Shown here: positions 43,241-51,855 of the stretch, piece by piece
Layout of the letters: each line of letters opens with the position of its first letter
Numbering within the stretch: position 1 is the first letter of the stretch
NCBI GenBank assembly: GCA_020636225.1
Contig: JACJYI010000003.1
Location: forward strand, 620,001-684,000
DNA: 64,000 nucleotides
Reading direction: 5' to 3'
DNA from: Lewinellaceae bacterium
GTDB taxonomy: Bacteria > Bacteroidota > Bacteroidia > Chitinophagales > Saprospiraceae
The notes under the pieces: generated by a model
The model's input: the letters and a program-made list of their open reading frames with translations, nothing else
Databases searched by the model: none
What the model was told of the DNA's origin: nothing
Position numbers and translations under genes: made by a program

Positions 43241-43663
43241 TAAGCGATTTTGATTTTGCTAATTCCAGAATCTTATTCTGTTGGGCAAAGGATGAAGTAT
43301 TAAGACATGTTTATATAGCATTTTGATATGTTATTATTCTATTATCACTTTTCTGGACTAATTTATATAGAAATGAATTATGAAAGAATATTGTTAGCGT
43401 CTGGATGCAGGTTTCCATAGGGCATCAGACTCATTAAGATAGTCCCAAGCACCATGAGTGCCGGGTAGGGTCTTATTCAGAACTGAAGGGTTGGGAGTGA
43501 AGACTTCCTATTCTTCGGACTGTCCTAGATTAGTGGTCCATGAAGAAGTTATTCACAGCATTCTAATATATTGACAATAAGGCCAATGCGGGATGTAGCA
43601 TATGGTTAGTAATCCTTATTTTTCGCAAGGAAAGCAAGAATTGAGTAAAAAACCTTGCAAAAA
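43241..43663. other. Gene-free AT-rich region before the transposase remnant
   Basis: No gene was found. It holds the right arm of the inverted repeat (43497-43528). A hairpin pairs 43618-43630 with 43653-43665 at 12 of 13 positions and covers the start codon of the transposase remnant. Similar structures that shield transposase starts from read-through are known in IS10 and IS50. Confidence 0.5.
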
Positions 43664-44179
43664 ATGTTGGGAAAATTTCTACCACAGGATCAACATGACC
43701 TCTTCCGGATGCGCCTGGACCAGATGGTGAACATGAGCCATGAGCTAATCATCTTAGCCAAAGAGGTAGATTGGAATTGGATTGAAAACGAATTGAAGGA
43801 TTCATATTCTGAAGAAGGCAGACCGAGCATTCCCATTCGTACGATGGTTGGTATGCTGTTTCTGAAGCAGCTTCATAATCAAAGTGACGAATCCGTATTG
43901 GCGAGGTGGGTAGAAAATCCCTATTGGCAATATTTTACCGGGGAACAATATTTTCAACATAAGCCACCATTTGATCCGACAGATTTTGGTATTTCAGAAA
44001 GCGGGTTGGTGAGACTGGAATGGAAAAGGTATTAAGCTTGACAGTGAGGTTGCATTTTGGGAGTGAGTCAGAGGAAGAAGTGCAAGTTGACAACGGTTCA
44101 GGAAAAGAATAGAACGTTTCCAACAGACAGTAAGTTGGCGTTTAAGATCATCAAATCATCATGGTTTATTGCTTCTTGA
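43664..44179 (+). pseudogene. IS5-family transposase remnant (N-terminal part, two frameshifts)
   Basis: The first ~107 codons encode a clear IS5-type N-terminal domain: MSHELIILAKEVDW, GRPSIPIRTMVGMLFLKQLH, then DESVLARWVENPYWQYFTGE and FQHKPPFDPTDF. Near 43985 the sense shifts to another frame (YFRKRVGETGMEKVLSLTVR). Near 44078 it shifts back (TTVQEKNRTFPTDSKLAFKI), ending at TGA 44177-44179. The catalytic DDE core is missing. It is a dead insertion-sequence fragment. Confidence 0.85.
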
Positions 44180-44452
44180 TGGCCAAAGGGGCTAGATGTT
44201 TGAGCCGGATCTATACGGCCATAGATAGGGCTCCTGACCAGTAAGGTTTCCTTTTGTGTCCAGACGAAATTGGTAATCCTAGCCCTAATGAGGATCGTTT
44301 GGACATGGAATTGATGAGCACACCTTTAAATCTCGCCCATTTGTGGAATGGCAAAAAAAACGTGAGAAAAGGAGCAATCAGGAAGAAAGGAAAAGAAACA
44401 AACAGCTGATAATCAACAAAAAGGAAAGCAAGAGTAGTCAGCAGAATCGGAA
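44180..44452. other. Degenerate sequence between the IS remnant and mnmE
   Basis: This is AT-rich with a Lys/Arg-rich open stretch on the + strand (about 44335-44410) that could be further transposase debris, but nothing specific is recognisable. The minus-strand open frame here is low-complexity hydrophobic translation of the same A-rich run. Confidence 0.4.
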
Positions 44453-45844
44453 TCACTTCCCAATGCAAAACTTCCCAAAAATATTTGCCAACAGATCATC
44501 CGTCGTCACCTGCCCCGTGATCTCCCCGAGGTGATAGAGCGCCTGACGGATATCTTCGGCCAGCAGATCGCCGGTCAGGCCGGATTGCAATCCGGATAAG
44601 GCGGCGTCCAAAGCACCGCCCGCCTGATACAGTGCCTCGGCATGACGGGCATTGCTCACCAGGACATCATCCTCCGGTCGGGCGCCGGCCAGGGCCGTGG
44701 CGTACAGTCGTTCTTTCAGGTACGGGATGTTCTGGGCATTCTTTGCCGATATGGGTACGATGTGTTCTGGATCGACCCATTCCGAGCTATAGTCTTCGGG
44801 CTTCGTATAGGGATTCAGGTCCATCTTGTTCGGAACCAGAAGGATGGTCAGACCCTCCCGGGCGAGGGACCTGACATCACGCTCGACCTCCGCCGGGGTC
44901 ATCGCCAACACATCAAAGACATAGATCAGGATGGCCGATTCGCTGATCTTTTCCATGGTTCGGCTTACTCCGATGGCCTCGATCTGGTCCTGGGCCTCGC
45001 GGATGCCGGCGGTGTCGATCAGTCGGAATCGGATGCCCTGGATGCTCAGGTTCTCTTCGATGGTGTCCCGGGTGGTGCCGGCGATCTCACTGACGATGGC
45101 CCGCTCCTCTTCCAGCAAGGCATTGAGCAAGGTCGACTTGCCGGCATTCGGCCGGCCAGCCAATACGGTGCTGACGCCCTCCTTCATGGCATTCCCCAGC
45201 TGGAAGCTGTCCGACAGGTGGCGGATGGTTCCCAGGATCCGTTCGATCAGGCTACGCAACTGCTCCCGATTGGCAAACTCGACATCCTCTTCACTGAAGT
45301 CCAGTTCCAGTTCGATCAGGCTGGCAAAGTGGATCAATTCTTCCCGCAGGTCCTTGATCTGTCGGGAAATGCCGCCCCGCATCTGGCTCAGGGCGATATC
45401 ATGTGCCGACCGATGGGTAGCGGCGATCAGGTCGGCTACGGCTTCTGCCTGGGTCAGGTCCATCTTGCCGTGCAGGAATGCCCGTTGGGTGAACTCGCCC
45501 GGCTTGGCCAGTCGGATTCCCTTTCTCACCAGCAATTGGAGGACCTCCTGCAGGATGTAAGGCGATCCATGGCAGCTGATCTCCACGATATCCTCTCCGG
45601 TGAAGGAATGGGGGGCGCGAAACAAACCGACGACCACCTCGTCGAGGGTGTGGTCCTGCTCATCCCGGATACGCCCGAAGTGCAGGGTATATCCGGCCTG
45701 TCCGGTCAGGTCCTTTCCGGAAAAGACGGAAGCCATGACCGGGATGGCCTCCGGACCACTGATGCGGATCACCCCGAGGGCACCGACCCCGGGGGGGGTG
45801 CTCAGAGCAGCAATGGTGTCGGTATAGTCGAGCAGCTGGTTCAT
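44453..45844 (-). CDS. mnmE: tRNA modification GTPase MnmE
   Basis: This encodes 463 aa. With MnmG it installs the carboxymethylaminomethyl (or aminomethyl) group on U34 of certain tRNAs, using a folate cofactor and K+-activated GTP hydrolysis. The N-terminal formyl-THF-binding domain starts DTIAALSTPPGVGALGVIRI. The helical domain surrounds a Ras-like G domain with GRPNAGKST (G1), the G2 Thr in GTTRDTIEE, DTAG (G3) and NKMD (G4). The C-terminal catalytic-Cys motif FCIGK ends the protein. The start at MNQLLDYTDT gives the standard length; upstream in-frame codons overlap the divergent glycosyltransferase leader. MnmE's G domain needs K+, and Trk genes lie some 8 kb away, which is probably coincidence. 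Confidence 0.97.
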   Translation of the reverse strand: MNQLLDYTDTIAALSTPPGVGALGVIRISGPEAIPVMASVFSGKDLTGQAGYTLHFGRIRDEQDHTLDEVVVGLFRAPHSFTGEDIVEISCHGSPYILQEVLQLLVRKGIRLAKPGEFTQRAFLHGKMDLTQAEAVADLIAATHRSAHDIALSQMRGGISRQIKDLREELIHFASLIELELDFSEEDVEFANREQLRSLIERILGTIRHLSDSFQLGNAMKEGVSTVLAGRPNAGKSTLLNALLEEERAIVSEIAGTTRDTIEENLSIQGIRFRLIDTAGIREAQDQIEAIGVSRTMEKISESAILIYVFDVLAMTPAEVERDVRSLAREGLTILLVPNKMDLNPYTKPEDYSSEWVDPEHIVPISAKNAQNIPYLKERLYATALAGARPEDDVLVSNARHAEALYQAGGALDAALSGLQSGLTGDLLAEDIRQALYHLGEITGQVTTDDLLANIFGKFCIGK

Positions 45845-45972
45845 GTTCACCGGTGAAATTACAAATCGCCAGCCAAGTCCATGGCCGGGATCAGCTTCTC
45901 CCGGACTGCCCGATCCGATCCGTGCGGGGTTCATGGCGGACTTCCTGCCAAACTGCTGTAACTTGGTCGTCC

Positions 45973-47097
45973 ATGTCCGCCCAGCGTATCCATATTGTCT
46001 CCTTCGATGTGCCCTATCCAGCCGACTACGGTGGGGTGATCGACATCTATTTTACCTGTCGGGCGCTCACTCGGCTGGGAGCGGAGGTGGTGCTGCATTG
46101 TTTCCAGTACGGCCGGCCTGCGCGGAGGGAACTCCTGGACATCGCCTCCGAGGTCCATTACTATGACCGTCCCAGGGGGAAGGGCATCCTGTCCAGGCAT
46201 ATGCCCTACATCACCGGGTCCCGGGCGCATCCCGATCTCCTGGCCCGACTTCAGCAGGATCAGGCACCGATCCTTTTCGAAGGGCTGCACACCACGGCCT
46301 TCCTGGGTCATCCCTTGCTGGCGGGGCGGCGCCAGGTGGTGCGCATGCACAATATCGAGCATGACTATTACCGGGAGCTGGCGGGACAGGAATCCCATCC
46401 CGGCAAGAAGATCTTCTATCTTCTGGAATCCCGCCGGTTGCGGGAATATGAATCGATTCTCCGCAAGGCTGATGCCATTGCCGCCATTTCCGAGGGAGAT
46501 GCCCGGTCCCTGCATTGGCGATTCGGGGAGCGCGTGGTGGAGGTGCCCGGGTTTCACCCGTACCATGAGGTGTCCGGACCCCTGGGCACAGGCGCCTATG
46601 CCTTCTACCACGCGAATCTGTCCGTGATCGAGAATCACCGGGCGGCCCTCTGGCTGGTCAACGAGATCTTCCGTGATCTGGATTATCCGCTGGTCCTGGC
46701 CGGGCGAGCACCCAGGAAGGAGCTACTCAGGGCTGTCCGCTCGTACCCCTGGATCCGGGTGATCGGTGATCCGGAGCAGGAGGAGATGGATACCCTGCTG
46801 CGCGATGCGCAGATGGTCGTCCTGCCTACCTTCCAGGCCACCGGATTGAAACTGAAATTGCTGAGCAGCCTCTTCAAGGGGCGGCATGTGATCGCCAATC
46901 CGGGGATGGTCAAGGGAACCGGGTTGGGCTCTCTGTGCGCCGTTGGCGATACGCCGGAGGCGTTTCGTCGCCTTGTCCTTGAGGTACAGTCCACTCCGTT
47001 CACCCGGGCCATCCGCGAGGAACGCCAGGGGCTGTTGATCCCCCGATTTGATAATGACAGCAACGGCAGGAAGCTTCTCGATCTGTTCATGGGATAA
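45973..47097 (+). CDS. Glycosyltransferase, GT4-like (GT-B fold)
   Basis: This encodes 374 aa. It starts RIHIVSFDVPYPADYGGVID, the usual first strand and Gly-rich loop of GT-B glycosyltransferases that build surface glycans. Further features are LFEGLHTTAFLGHPLL, VVRMHNIEHDYYRELA and ADAIAAISEGDARSLHWRFG. The C-terminal donor-binding half has LVLAGRAPRKELLR, then WIRVIGDPEQEEMDTLLRDA, then FQATGLKLKLLSSLFKGRHV. The usual E-x7-E signature is replaced by the GLKLKLL segment, as in a Bacteroidota subgroup. Acceptor and sugar are unknown. Divergent from mnmE; followed by a terminator. The start was chosen at the ATG just before the first strand. Confidence 0.85.
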   Translation: MSAQRIHIVSFDVPYPADYGGVIDIYFTCRALTRLGAEVVLHCFQYGRPARRELLDIASEVHYYDRPRGKGILSRHMPYITGSRAHPDLLARLQQDQAPILFEGLHTTAFLGHPLLAGRRQVVRMHNIEHDYYRELAGQESHPGKKIFYLLESRRLREYESILRKADAIAAISEGDARSLHWRFGERVVEVPGFHPYHEVSGPLGTGAYAFYHANLSVIENHRAALWLVNEIFRDLDYPLVLAGRAPRKELLRAVRSYPWIRVIGDPEQEEMDTLLRDAQMVVLPTFQATGLKLKLLSSLFKGRHVIANPGMVKGTGLGSLCAVGDTPEAFRRLVLEVQSTPFTRAIREERQGLLIPRFDNDSNGRKLLDLFMG

Positions 47098-47098
47098 A

Positions 47099-47133
47099 CG
47101 AAAACACCCCCGCCGGGAGGCGAGGGTGTTTCG
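47099..47133. terminator. Bidirectional terminator between glycosyltransferase and susD-like gene
   Basis: A long GC-rich stem pairs about 47099-47114 with 47119-47133 (CGAAAACACCC against GGGTGTTTCG), with a GGGA-type loop. It lies between two convergent genes. Confidence 0.75.
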
Positions 47134-47189
47134 GATGCATCATTCAGGTAACCGATCAGCCAGGCTGTATCCGTTACTGAAAGGATGCA

Positions 47190-48590
47190 CTATTCATCCC
47201 ACCAGACAGGAACGGTGATGTCCTGCTGTACCTGGGCATTGGTGTTGTACTGGCGTTCTTCCTGAGAAGTTGGCAAACGGCGTGGGATAACGGTCACACC
47301 ATTGGCAGCACCCTGTGGGTTGGGTGTCAATGATGGGATGTTGGTCCGGCGCCAATCTGTCCATACTTCCTGCTGGGTGAACATGGCCACATACTTGTGG
47401 GTCATGATCTTCTCCATAGTAATGGAGTTCAGATCTTCGCTGGCCTGATCGTCGATGTAGGCCTGTGGTGCAGGTGCACCGGTGACCAGTTCGATGTGCG
47501 CCTTGATGGCATCATTGTGAGCCGTGGCGGCGCGGGTCGGATTGCCGGCACGCATGGCCGCTTCAGCTTCGATGAACTTGGCTTCGACGAAGGTGACCAG
47601 GGGAGTCGAAGATGTTGCACTGGCAAAGAAGGGTCCCACACTGGAGGTGGTCACATCCACATCACCGATGGCCGTACCGGAGTAACCGCCATTGTCGTCC
47701 GTAGCTGCATAGAAAGGCAGGCGAGGATCGTTAATGGTCTGCAACAGGGTGATGAACGGCGCCGACATCTTGATGTAGTTGGCACGGTTCGTCTCGAATG
47801 CATACCACTGGTTCAGGGAGTTACCGTCACCGGGGAAGAATGCGTTACAGTCAGATGCGGTGCTGGTAAATCCGGCTGCATAGGCATTGTCCAGGGCAGT
47901 CAGGGCAGCCGTGGCAGAGCCTGCAGCATCCCGCTTGCTCAAGTGGTTGGCATAGCGGGCCTTCAACACATGGGCAGTACCCAACCAGGCGGCAGCATCA
48001 CCATTGAAGATGAGGTCGTCCGTACCAGGCAGGATGGCATTGTCACCTTCAGCCTTGCTGAAGTCGGCGATGGCGCCGTCAAGCAGGGACTGAATGTTGG
48101 CATAGATGCTTTCCTGGGTGTCATAAGCGGGGTTCCAGGCTGATTCGCCTTGCTCGCCCAGGTTGGCTTCGCTGTTGGGTACATTGCCCCACAGGTCAGT
48201 GGTCAGGCCCAGGTTCATGGCCTTGAGGACACGGCCAATGCCGCGATAGTACGGGTTGGCATCACCGGCCTTCTCCATGAGGATATTGCAATCATTCATG
48301 GCCGAGTACAGGGAAGCCCATTCGTTGGTGACATCACCTTCCAGGATGGAATAGTCGGCACGCTCCTGAGCCTGGAATTGGACTCCCGTGGTCAGTTGCA
48401 TCAGGTTATTGGACAAACGGGCCAGCTCTCCGCCAAAGTGGGCGAAAGTTGCGACCTGGATGACCGTGGTAAGGAGAGCCTCATTGGACTCTGTCGGACT
48501 ATTTGGAGAGAACTCGTATCCGTCGACATACTTGCTGCAGGATCCCGCAACAAAAGCGACGGCCAAGATCATGATGAGAAATTTTTTCAT
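47190..48590 (-). CDS. SusD/RagB-family outer-membrane lipoprotein
   Basis: This encodes 466 aa. The lipoprotein signal ends at Cys18 (VAGSCSKYVDGYEFSPNSPT). TPR-like helices follow, with a conserved AMNDCNILMEKA segment and GNVPNSEANLGEQG. FVEAKFIEAEAAMRAGNPTR and a late MFTQQEVWTDWRRTNIPSLT complete the family pattern. SusD proteins form the surface lid over a SusC transporter and capture oligosaccharides or peptides. The start is the MKKFLIMIL methionine; a GTG four codons upstream is less likely. It lies 26 bp downstream of the susC-like gene, in one operon. No glycoside hydrolase or peptidase gene is attached, so the ligand is unknown. Confidence 0.92.
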   Translation of the reverse strand: MKKFLIMILAVAFVAGSCSKYVDGYEFSPNSPTESNEALLTTVIQVATFAHFGGELARLSNNLMQLTTGVQFQAQERADYSILEGDVTNEWASLYSAMNDCNILMEKAGDANPYYRGIGRVLKAMNLGLTTDLWGNVPNSEANLGEQGESAWNPAYDTQESIYANIQSLLDGAIADFSKAEGDNAILPGTDDLIFNGDAAAWLGTAHVLKARYANHLSKRDAAGSATAALTALDNAYAAGFTSTASDCNAFFPGDGNSLNQWYAFETNRANYIKMSAPFITLLQTINDPRLPFYAATDDNGGYSGTAIGDVDVTTSSVGPFFASATSSTPLVTFVEAKFIEAEAAMRAGNPTRAATAHNDAIKAHIELVTGAPAPQAYIDDQASEDLNSITMEKIMTHKYVAMFTQQEVWTDWRRTNIPSLTPNPQGAANGVTVIPRRLPTSQEERQYNTNAQVQQDITVPVWWDE

Positions 48591-48615
48591 AATGATTTTC
48601 ACGTTTAGGTGAGAA

Positions 48616-51600
48616 TTAGAAAGAAGCGTTCAAGCCGAAGATGAAGGATTTCGTGCTTGGCATGTTGAAGTAGTCAAAGCCACCCACGTTCGAACCGGCA
48701 CCCGTCAGGGATGTTTCCGGATCGACGCCTTCATAATCCGTCTGCAGCCACAGGTTACGACCTGTGAAATAGATGTTCAGACGCTTCACAAAACCATCGT
48801 TGGCCATCGGAATGTCATAGCCGACCGTCAGTTCACGAAGACGAACCCATGATCCGTCCTGGATGGCCTGCTCGGTGGCGGCACCGTTGTCACCGACATA
48901 GCGGTTGTAATAGGTGAAGGCATCCACCGGAATGTCATTCGGTGTGCCATCTTCCTTCACGCCGGGAATGATAAAGGATTCGCCACGGTTGTCACCCGAA
49001 GCCTGCGTGCGACCCAAGCGGTGCAAACGAGCCAGCGTGCCATTCCACAAGGCGCCACCTTCCCGGATATCCAGAAGGGCAGAGACCTGTACGCCATAAA
49101 TGTTGAAGGAGTTGTTGATACCAGCCAGCCAATCCGGGAACGGGTTGCCCAGGTTGCCGCGTCCGGGAGCCACGATGGGCACACCAGCGGAGTTGATCAC
49201 CAGGTTGCCATTGGCATCGCGCTGCCACTGGGTGCCATAGAAGGCACCGTATGGATCGCCGACGATAGCAAAGGATCCGATGGAGCTGAAGGCTGCTTCG
49301 ACGTTGATCTCGTCAACACCGGTCACCAGCTTGGTCACCTCGTTCACGTTCTTCGTCCAGTTGGCATTGATGTCCCAGGAGAAGTTCCGGGTGTTCACGA
49401 TGTTGGCTCCCAGTTCGATCTCGAAACCTTTGTTGGACATTTCACCAATGTTGGTGAATGCCGCTTCGAATCCGGTGGATGGAGCGATCGGACGCAAGAC
49501 CAGCAGGTTGCTGGACTGAGCATCGTAGTAGTTCAGGTCGAGGTTGATGCGGTTGTTGAACAACTTCAACTGGACACCGGCTTCAATGGTGGTCACGACC
49601 TCAGGCTCGAGATCCACGTTACCCAGGCTGGAGCTCTGACCGAAACCGTTCTGGCCGCCATAAGGGAAGCCGAGACCGTCGGTGAATCCGTCCGTGATGA
49701 ACGGTGCATTGAAGTAGGTGACCGTGCGGTAGGCAGGCGGCTCGATACCGGCCTGTGCCCAGCTCAAACGAACTTTTCCGAAGGAGACGATGTCCGATTC
49801 GAAGTTCTCGGAGAATACCCATGACAGGTTGGCGCCCGGATAGAAGAACCCTTTGTCGCGGGCATCAGCACCAAAGGTGGAGGCCCAGTCGTTCCGACCG
49901 GTCACCTGGACATACAACTGGTTGGCCCAGGAAGCACCTGCTGCGAAATACACACCGGCAAGGCGCTTTTCCGTGGTGACCTGGCTGTTGTACAGGTCGG
50001 AGGCATTGCTCAGGTTGTAGAAGCCCGGGATGGCCAGGTTACGGCCACGAGCGAAGGCGTCGTCATCAAAGCGGGAGTTGAGGTTCATTCCCACCGTCAG
50101 GGATCCTTCAATCGAAGAAGTGAGGGCCTTGTTGGCCGTGGCAAAGATGTCCGTATTGATCTCGCGGTGGCGCTGGGTGTTTTCCCACACTTCACCCACC
50201 GGAGCTGGAGGATCGAAGGCACCAACGGCAAAGATCTGCTTCCGGCGGTCGGTGTAGTTGTCCACACCGACGCGGGCGGTCACATCCAGCCAGGTCAGGG
50301 GTGACCAGGTACCGGTAATACCACCGGTGATCCGGTCCACATCACCGGTCAGCGGGTTGTTGTAGGCCGACCAAAGCGGGTTGTCATAAGCGAAGAAGTA
50401 GTTGTATGGCGAACCATCCGGATTGTCATAGCCGTTTGGACCTTCGCCACCGACGACGTCGAAGTTGGCATGCATACGGGTCAGAGACAGCATAACCCCG
50501 GAAAGGTTGGAACCGTTCTGGGCCTTGATGTCCTGCGTGTTAGTGTAGTTGGCGAAGGCCGAGAACTTCAGTGCACCCACCTTGGTGTCTGCATTCAGGC
50601 GGAAGGAATTCCGCTGCAGTTCCGTGTTGGGTACGATACCGGTCTGGTTGGTATTGCCATAGGAAAAGCGGATCTGAGAATTCTCGTTGCCCGCGGAAAT
50701 GGCTACGTTGTTGTTCCAGGTCTGTCCGGTTTCGAAGAACTGGTCATAGTTGTCGTAGGCACGAGGGGCATCCGGATTGTCCGGACCGATCAGGGAACCC
50801 CAGCTTGCAGAAGTGTTGGTGCCAAATGCACCGGCAGCAACTACATTGCCATTGGCATCAAACCGGCCACCGCCGTTACCACCGGAGTACATGTCCTGCA
50901 GTTCGGGCAGCTTGTTGACCTGGTCCAGCGCCAGGCTGGAACTGATGTCTACGGAAAGACCCTTCTTACCACGCTTGGTGGTGATCAGGATAACGCCGTT
51001 GGCCGCACGCGTACCATACAGGGCAGCGGCAGCAGGGCCCTTCAGGATGTTCATCGACTCGATGTCATTGGGGTTGATGTCCAATGCACGGTTGGAGTTG
51101 TTGACACCGCTGAGGCCGGCGTTGAACGGATAGTCGCCGGCAACCGATCCGTTGGTCTGGTTGTCATAAGGTACACCATCGACAACAAACAAGGGCTGGT
51201 TGTTGCCCGTGAAGGTCGAGTTACCCCGGATGAGGATCTTGGAGGACGCACCAGGTGTACCCCCGGAGCCGATCACCTGGACACCGGAAGACTTGGCAGC
51301 CAAGCCCTGTACGACGTTGACCTCCCCGGAACGTACGACCGCACCGCCCTCAACGGATTTCACGGCATAACCCAGGGATTTCTCCTCTTTGGAGATACCC
51401 AGGGCAGTGACCACGGCTGTCTCCAGGGTAACCCCTTCCGACATGGTGGCATCGACAATATTCGACGCACCCAGTGTGACCTCCTGGGTAGTAAAACCAG
51501 TGTAACTAAACACCAGTACATTGGACCCGGCCGGTACCTCGAGACGGTACTGTCCGTCTACGTTTGTGATGGTACCAGCTGTTGTCCCTTTGGCCAAAAC

Positions 51601-51720
51601 GGATGCGCCGATCAGGGCCTCACCGTTTTCGTCAGTGACGGTGCCGGAGACTGTTCGCTGGGCCTGGGCCATGCCCAGGGTAACGAAGATCATCACCAGC
51701 AGTAATGTCCATCTTCTCAT
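48616..51720 (-). CDS. SusC/RagA-family TonB-linked outer-membrane transporter
   Basis: This encodes 1,034 aa. The signal peptide is about 1-20 (LLVMIFVTLGMAQAQ). The carboxypeptidase-regulatory-like domain lies at about 22-95 (VSGTVTDENGEALIGASVLA, YTGFTTQEVTLG). It is followed by a TonB-interacting stretch and the SusC signature region VVTALGISKEEKSLGYAVKS. The plug contains ILIRGNSTFTGNNQPLFVVD, GVPYDN and DIESMNILKGPAAAALYGTR. The barrel fills the rest and ends SFIFGLNASF with a terminal Phe. It imports large nutrients together with the SusD partner encoded directly downstream. No anti-sigma or sigma-factor pair is visible next to it. Confidence 0.95.
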   Translation of the reverse strand: MRRWTLLLVMIFVTLGMAQAQRTVSGTVTDENGEALIGASVLAKGTTAGTITNVDGQYRLEVPAGSNVLVFSYTGFTTQEVTLGASNIVDATMSEGVTLETAVVTALGISKEEKSLGYAVKSVEGGAVVRSGEVNVVQGLAAKSSGVQVIGSGGTPGASSKILIRGNSTFTGNNQPLFVVDGVPYDNQTNGSVAGDYPFNAGLSGVNNSNRALDINPNDIESMNILKGPAAAALYGTRAANGVILITTKRGKKGLSVDISSSLALDQVNKLPELQDMYSGGNGGGRFDANGNVVAAGAFGTNTSASWGSLIGPDNPDAPRAYDNYDQFFETGQTWNNNVAISAGNENSQIRFSYGNTNQTGIVPNTELQRNSFRLNADTKVGALKFSAFANYTNTQDIKAQNGSNLSGVMLSLTRMHANFDVVGGEGPNGYDNPDGSPYNYFFAYDNPLWSAYNNPLTGDVDRITGGITGTWSPLTWLDVTARVGVDNYTDRRKQIFAVGAFDPPAPVGEVWENTQRHREINTDIFATANKALTSSIEGSLTVGMNLNSRFDDDAFARGRNLAIPGFYNLSNASDLYNSQVTTEKRLAGVYFAAGASWANQLYVQVTGRNDWASTFGADARDKGFFYPGANLSWVFSENFESDIVSFGKVRLSWAQAGIEPPAYRTVTYFNAPFITDGFTDGLGFPYGGQNGFGQSSSLGNVDLEPEVVTTIEAGVQLKLFNNRINLDLNYYDAQSSNLLVLRPIAPSTGFEAAFTNIGEMSNKGFEIELGANIVNTRNFSWDINANWTKNVNEVTKLVTGVDEINVEAAFSSIGSFAIVGDPYGAFYGTQWQRDANGNLVINSAGVPIVAPGRGNLGNPFPDWLAGINNSFNIYGVQVSALLDIREGGALWNGTLARLHRLGRTQASGDNRGESFIIPGVKEDGTPNDIPVDAFTYYNRYVGDNGAATEQAIQDGSWVRLRELTVGYDIPMANDGFVKRLNIYFTGRNLWLQTDYEGVDPETSLTGAGSNVGGFDYFNMPSTKSFIFGLNASF

Positions 51721-51855
51721 ACTAGATTGATTTTGGTTAAAGAATCGGCTGGAAAATTAAGAAAAGATTAAGATTTCAAAGACTCTTGCATGATATATAT
51801 CCCGTATACGCCTCGCAAAATGCTCATAGCGAGCGAATTTCAGGTCATGAGCGCA

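Larger units (their letters stand above)
41781..43528. repeat. Imperfect inverted repeat flanking the HNH-like gene and its neighbour
   Basis: 41781-41811 is the reverse complement of 43497-43527 at 27 of 31 positions. Between the arms lie only the HNH-like gene and the AT-rich secreted-protein gene. The arms may be ends of a mobile element or two remnants of the same short coding segment (VKTSHPSDSP against VKTSYSSDCP). Confidence 0.5.

Noticed and set aside
44211..44468. Hydrophobic minus-strand frame beside mnmE
   Set aside because: It is the reverse translation of an A-rich run in transposon debris and overlaps the mnmE end; no homology recognised.
44642..45856. 404-codon plus-strand frame opposite mnmE
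   Set aside because: mnmE on the other strand has all G-domain motifs and the CIGK end; the plus frame is its antisense.
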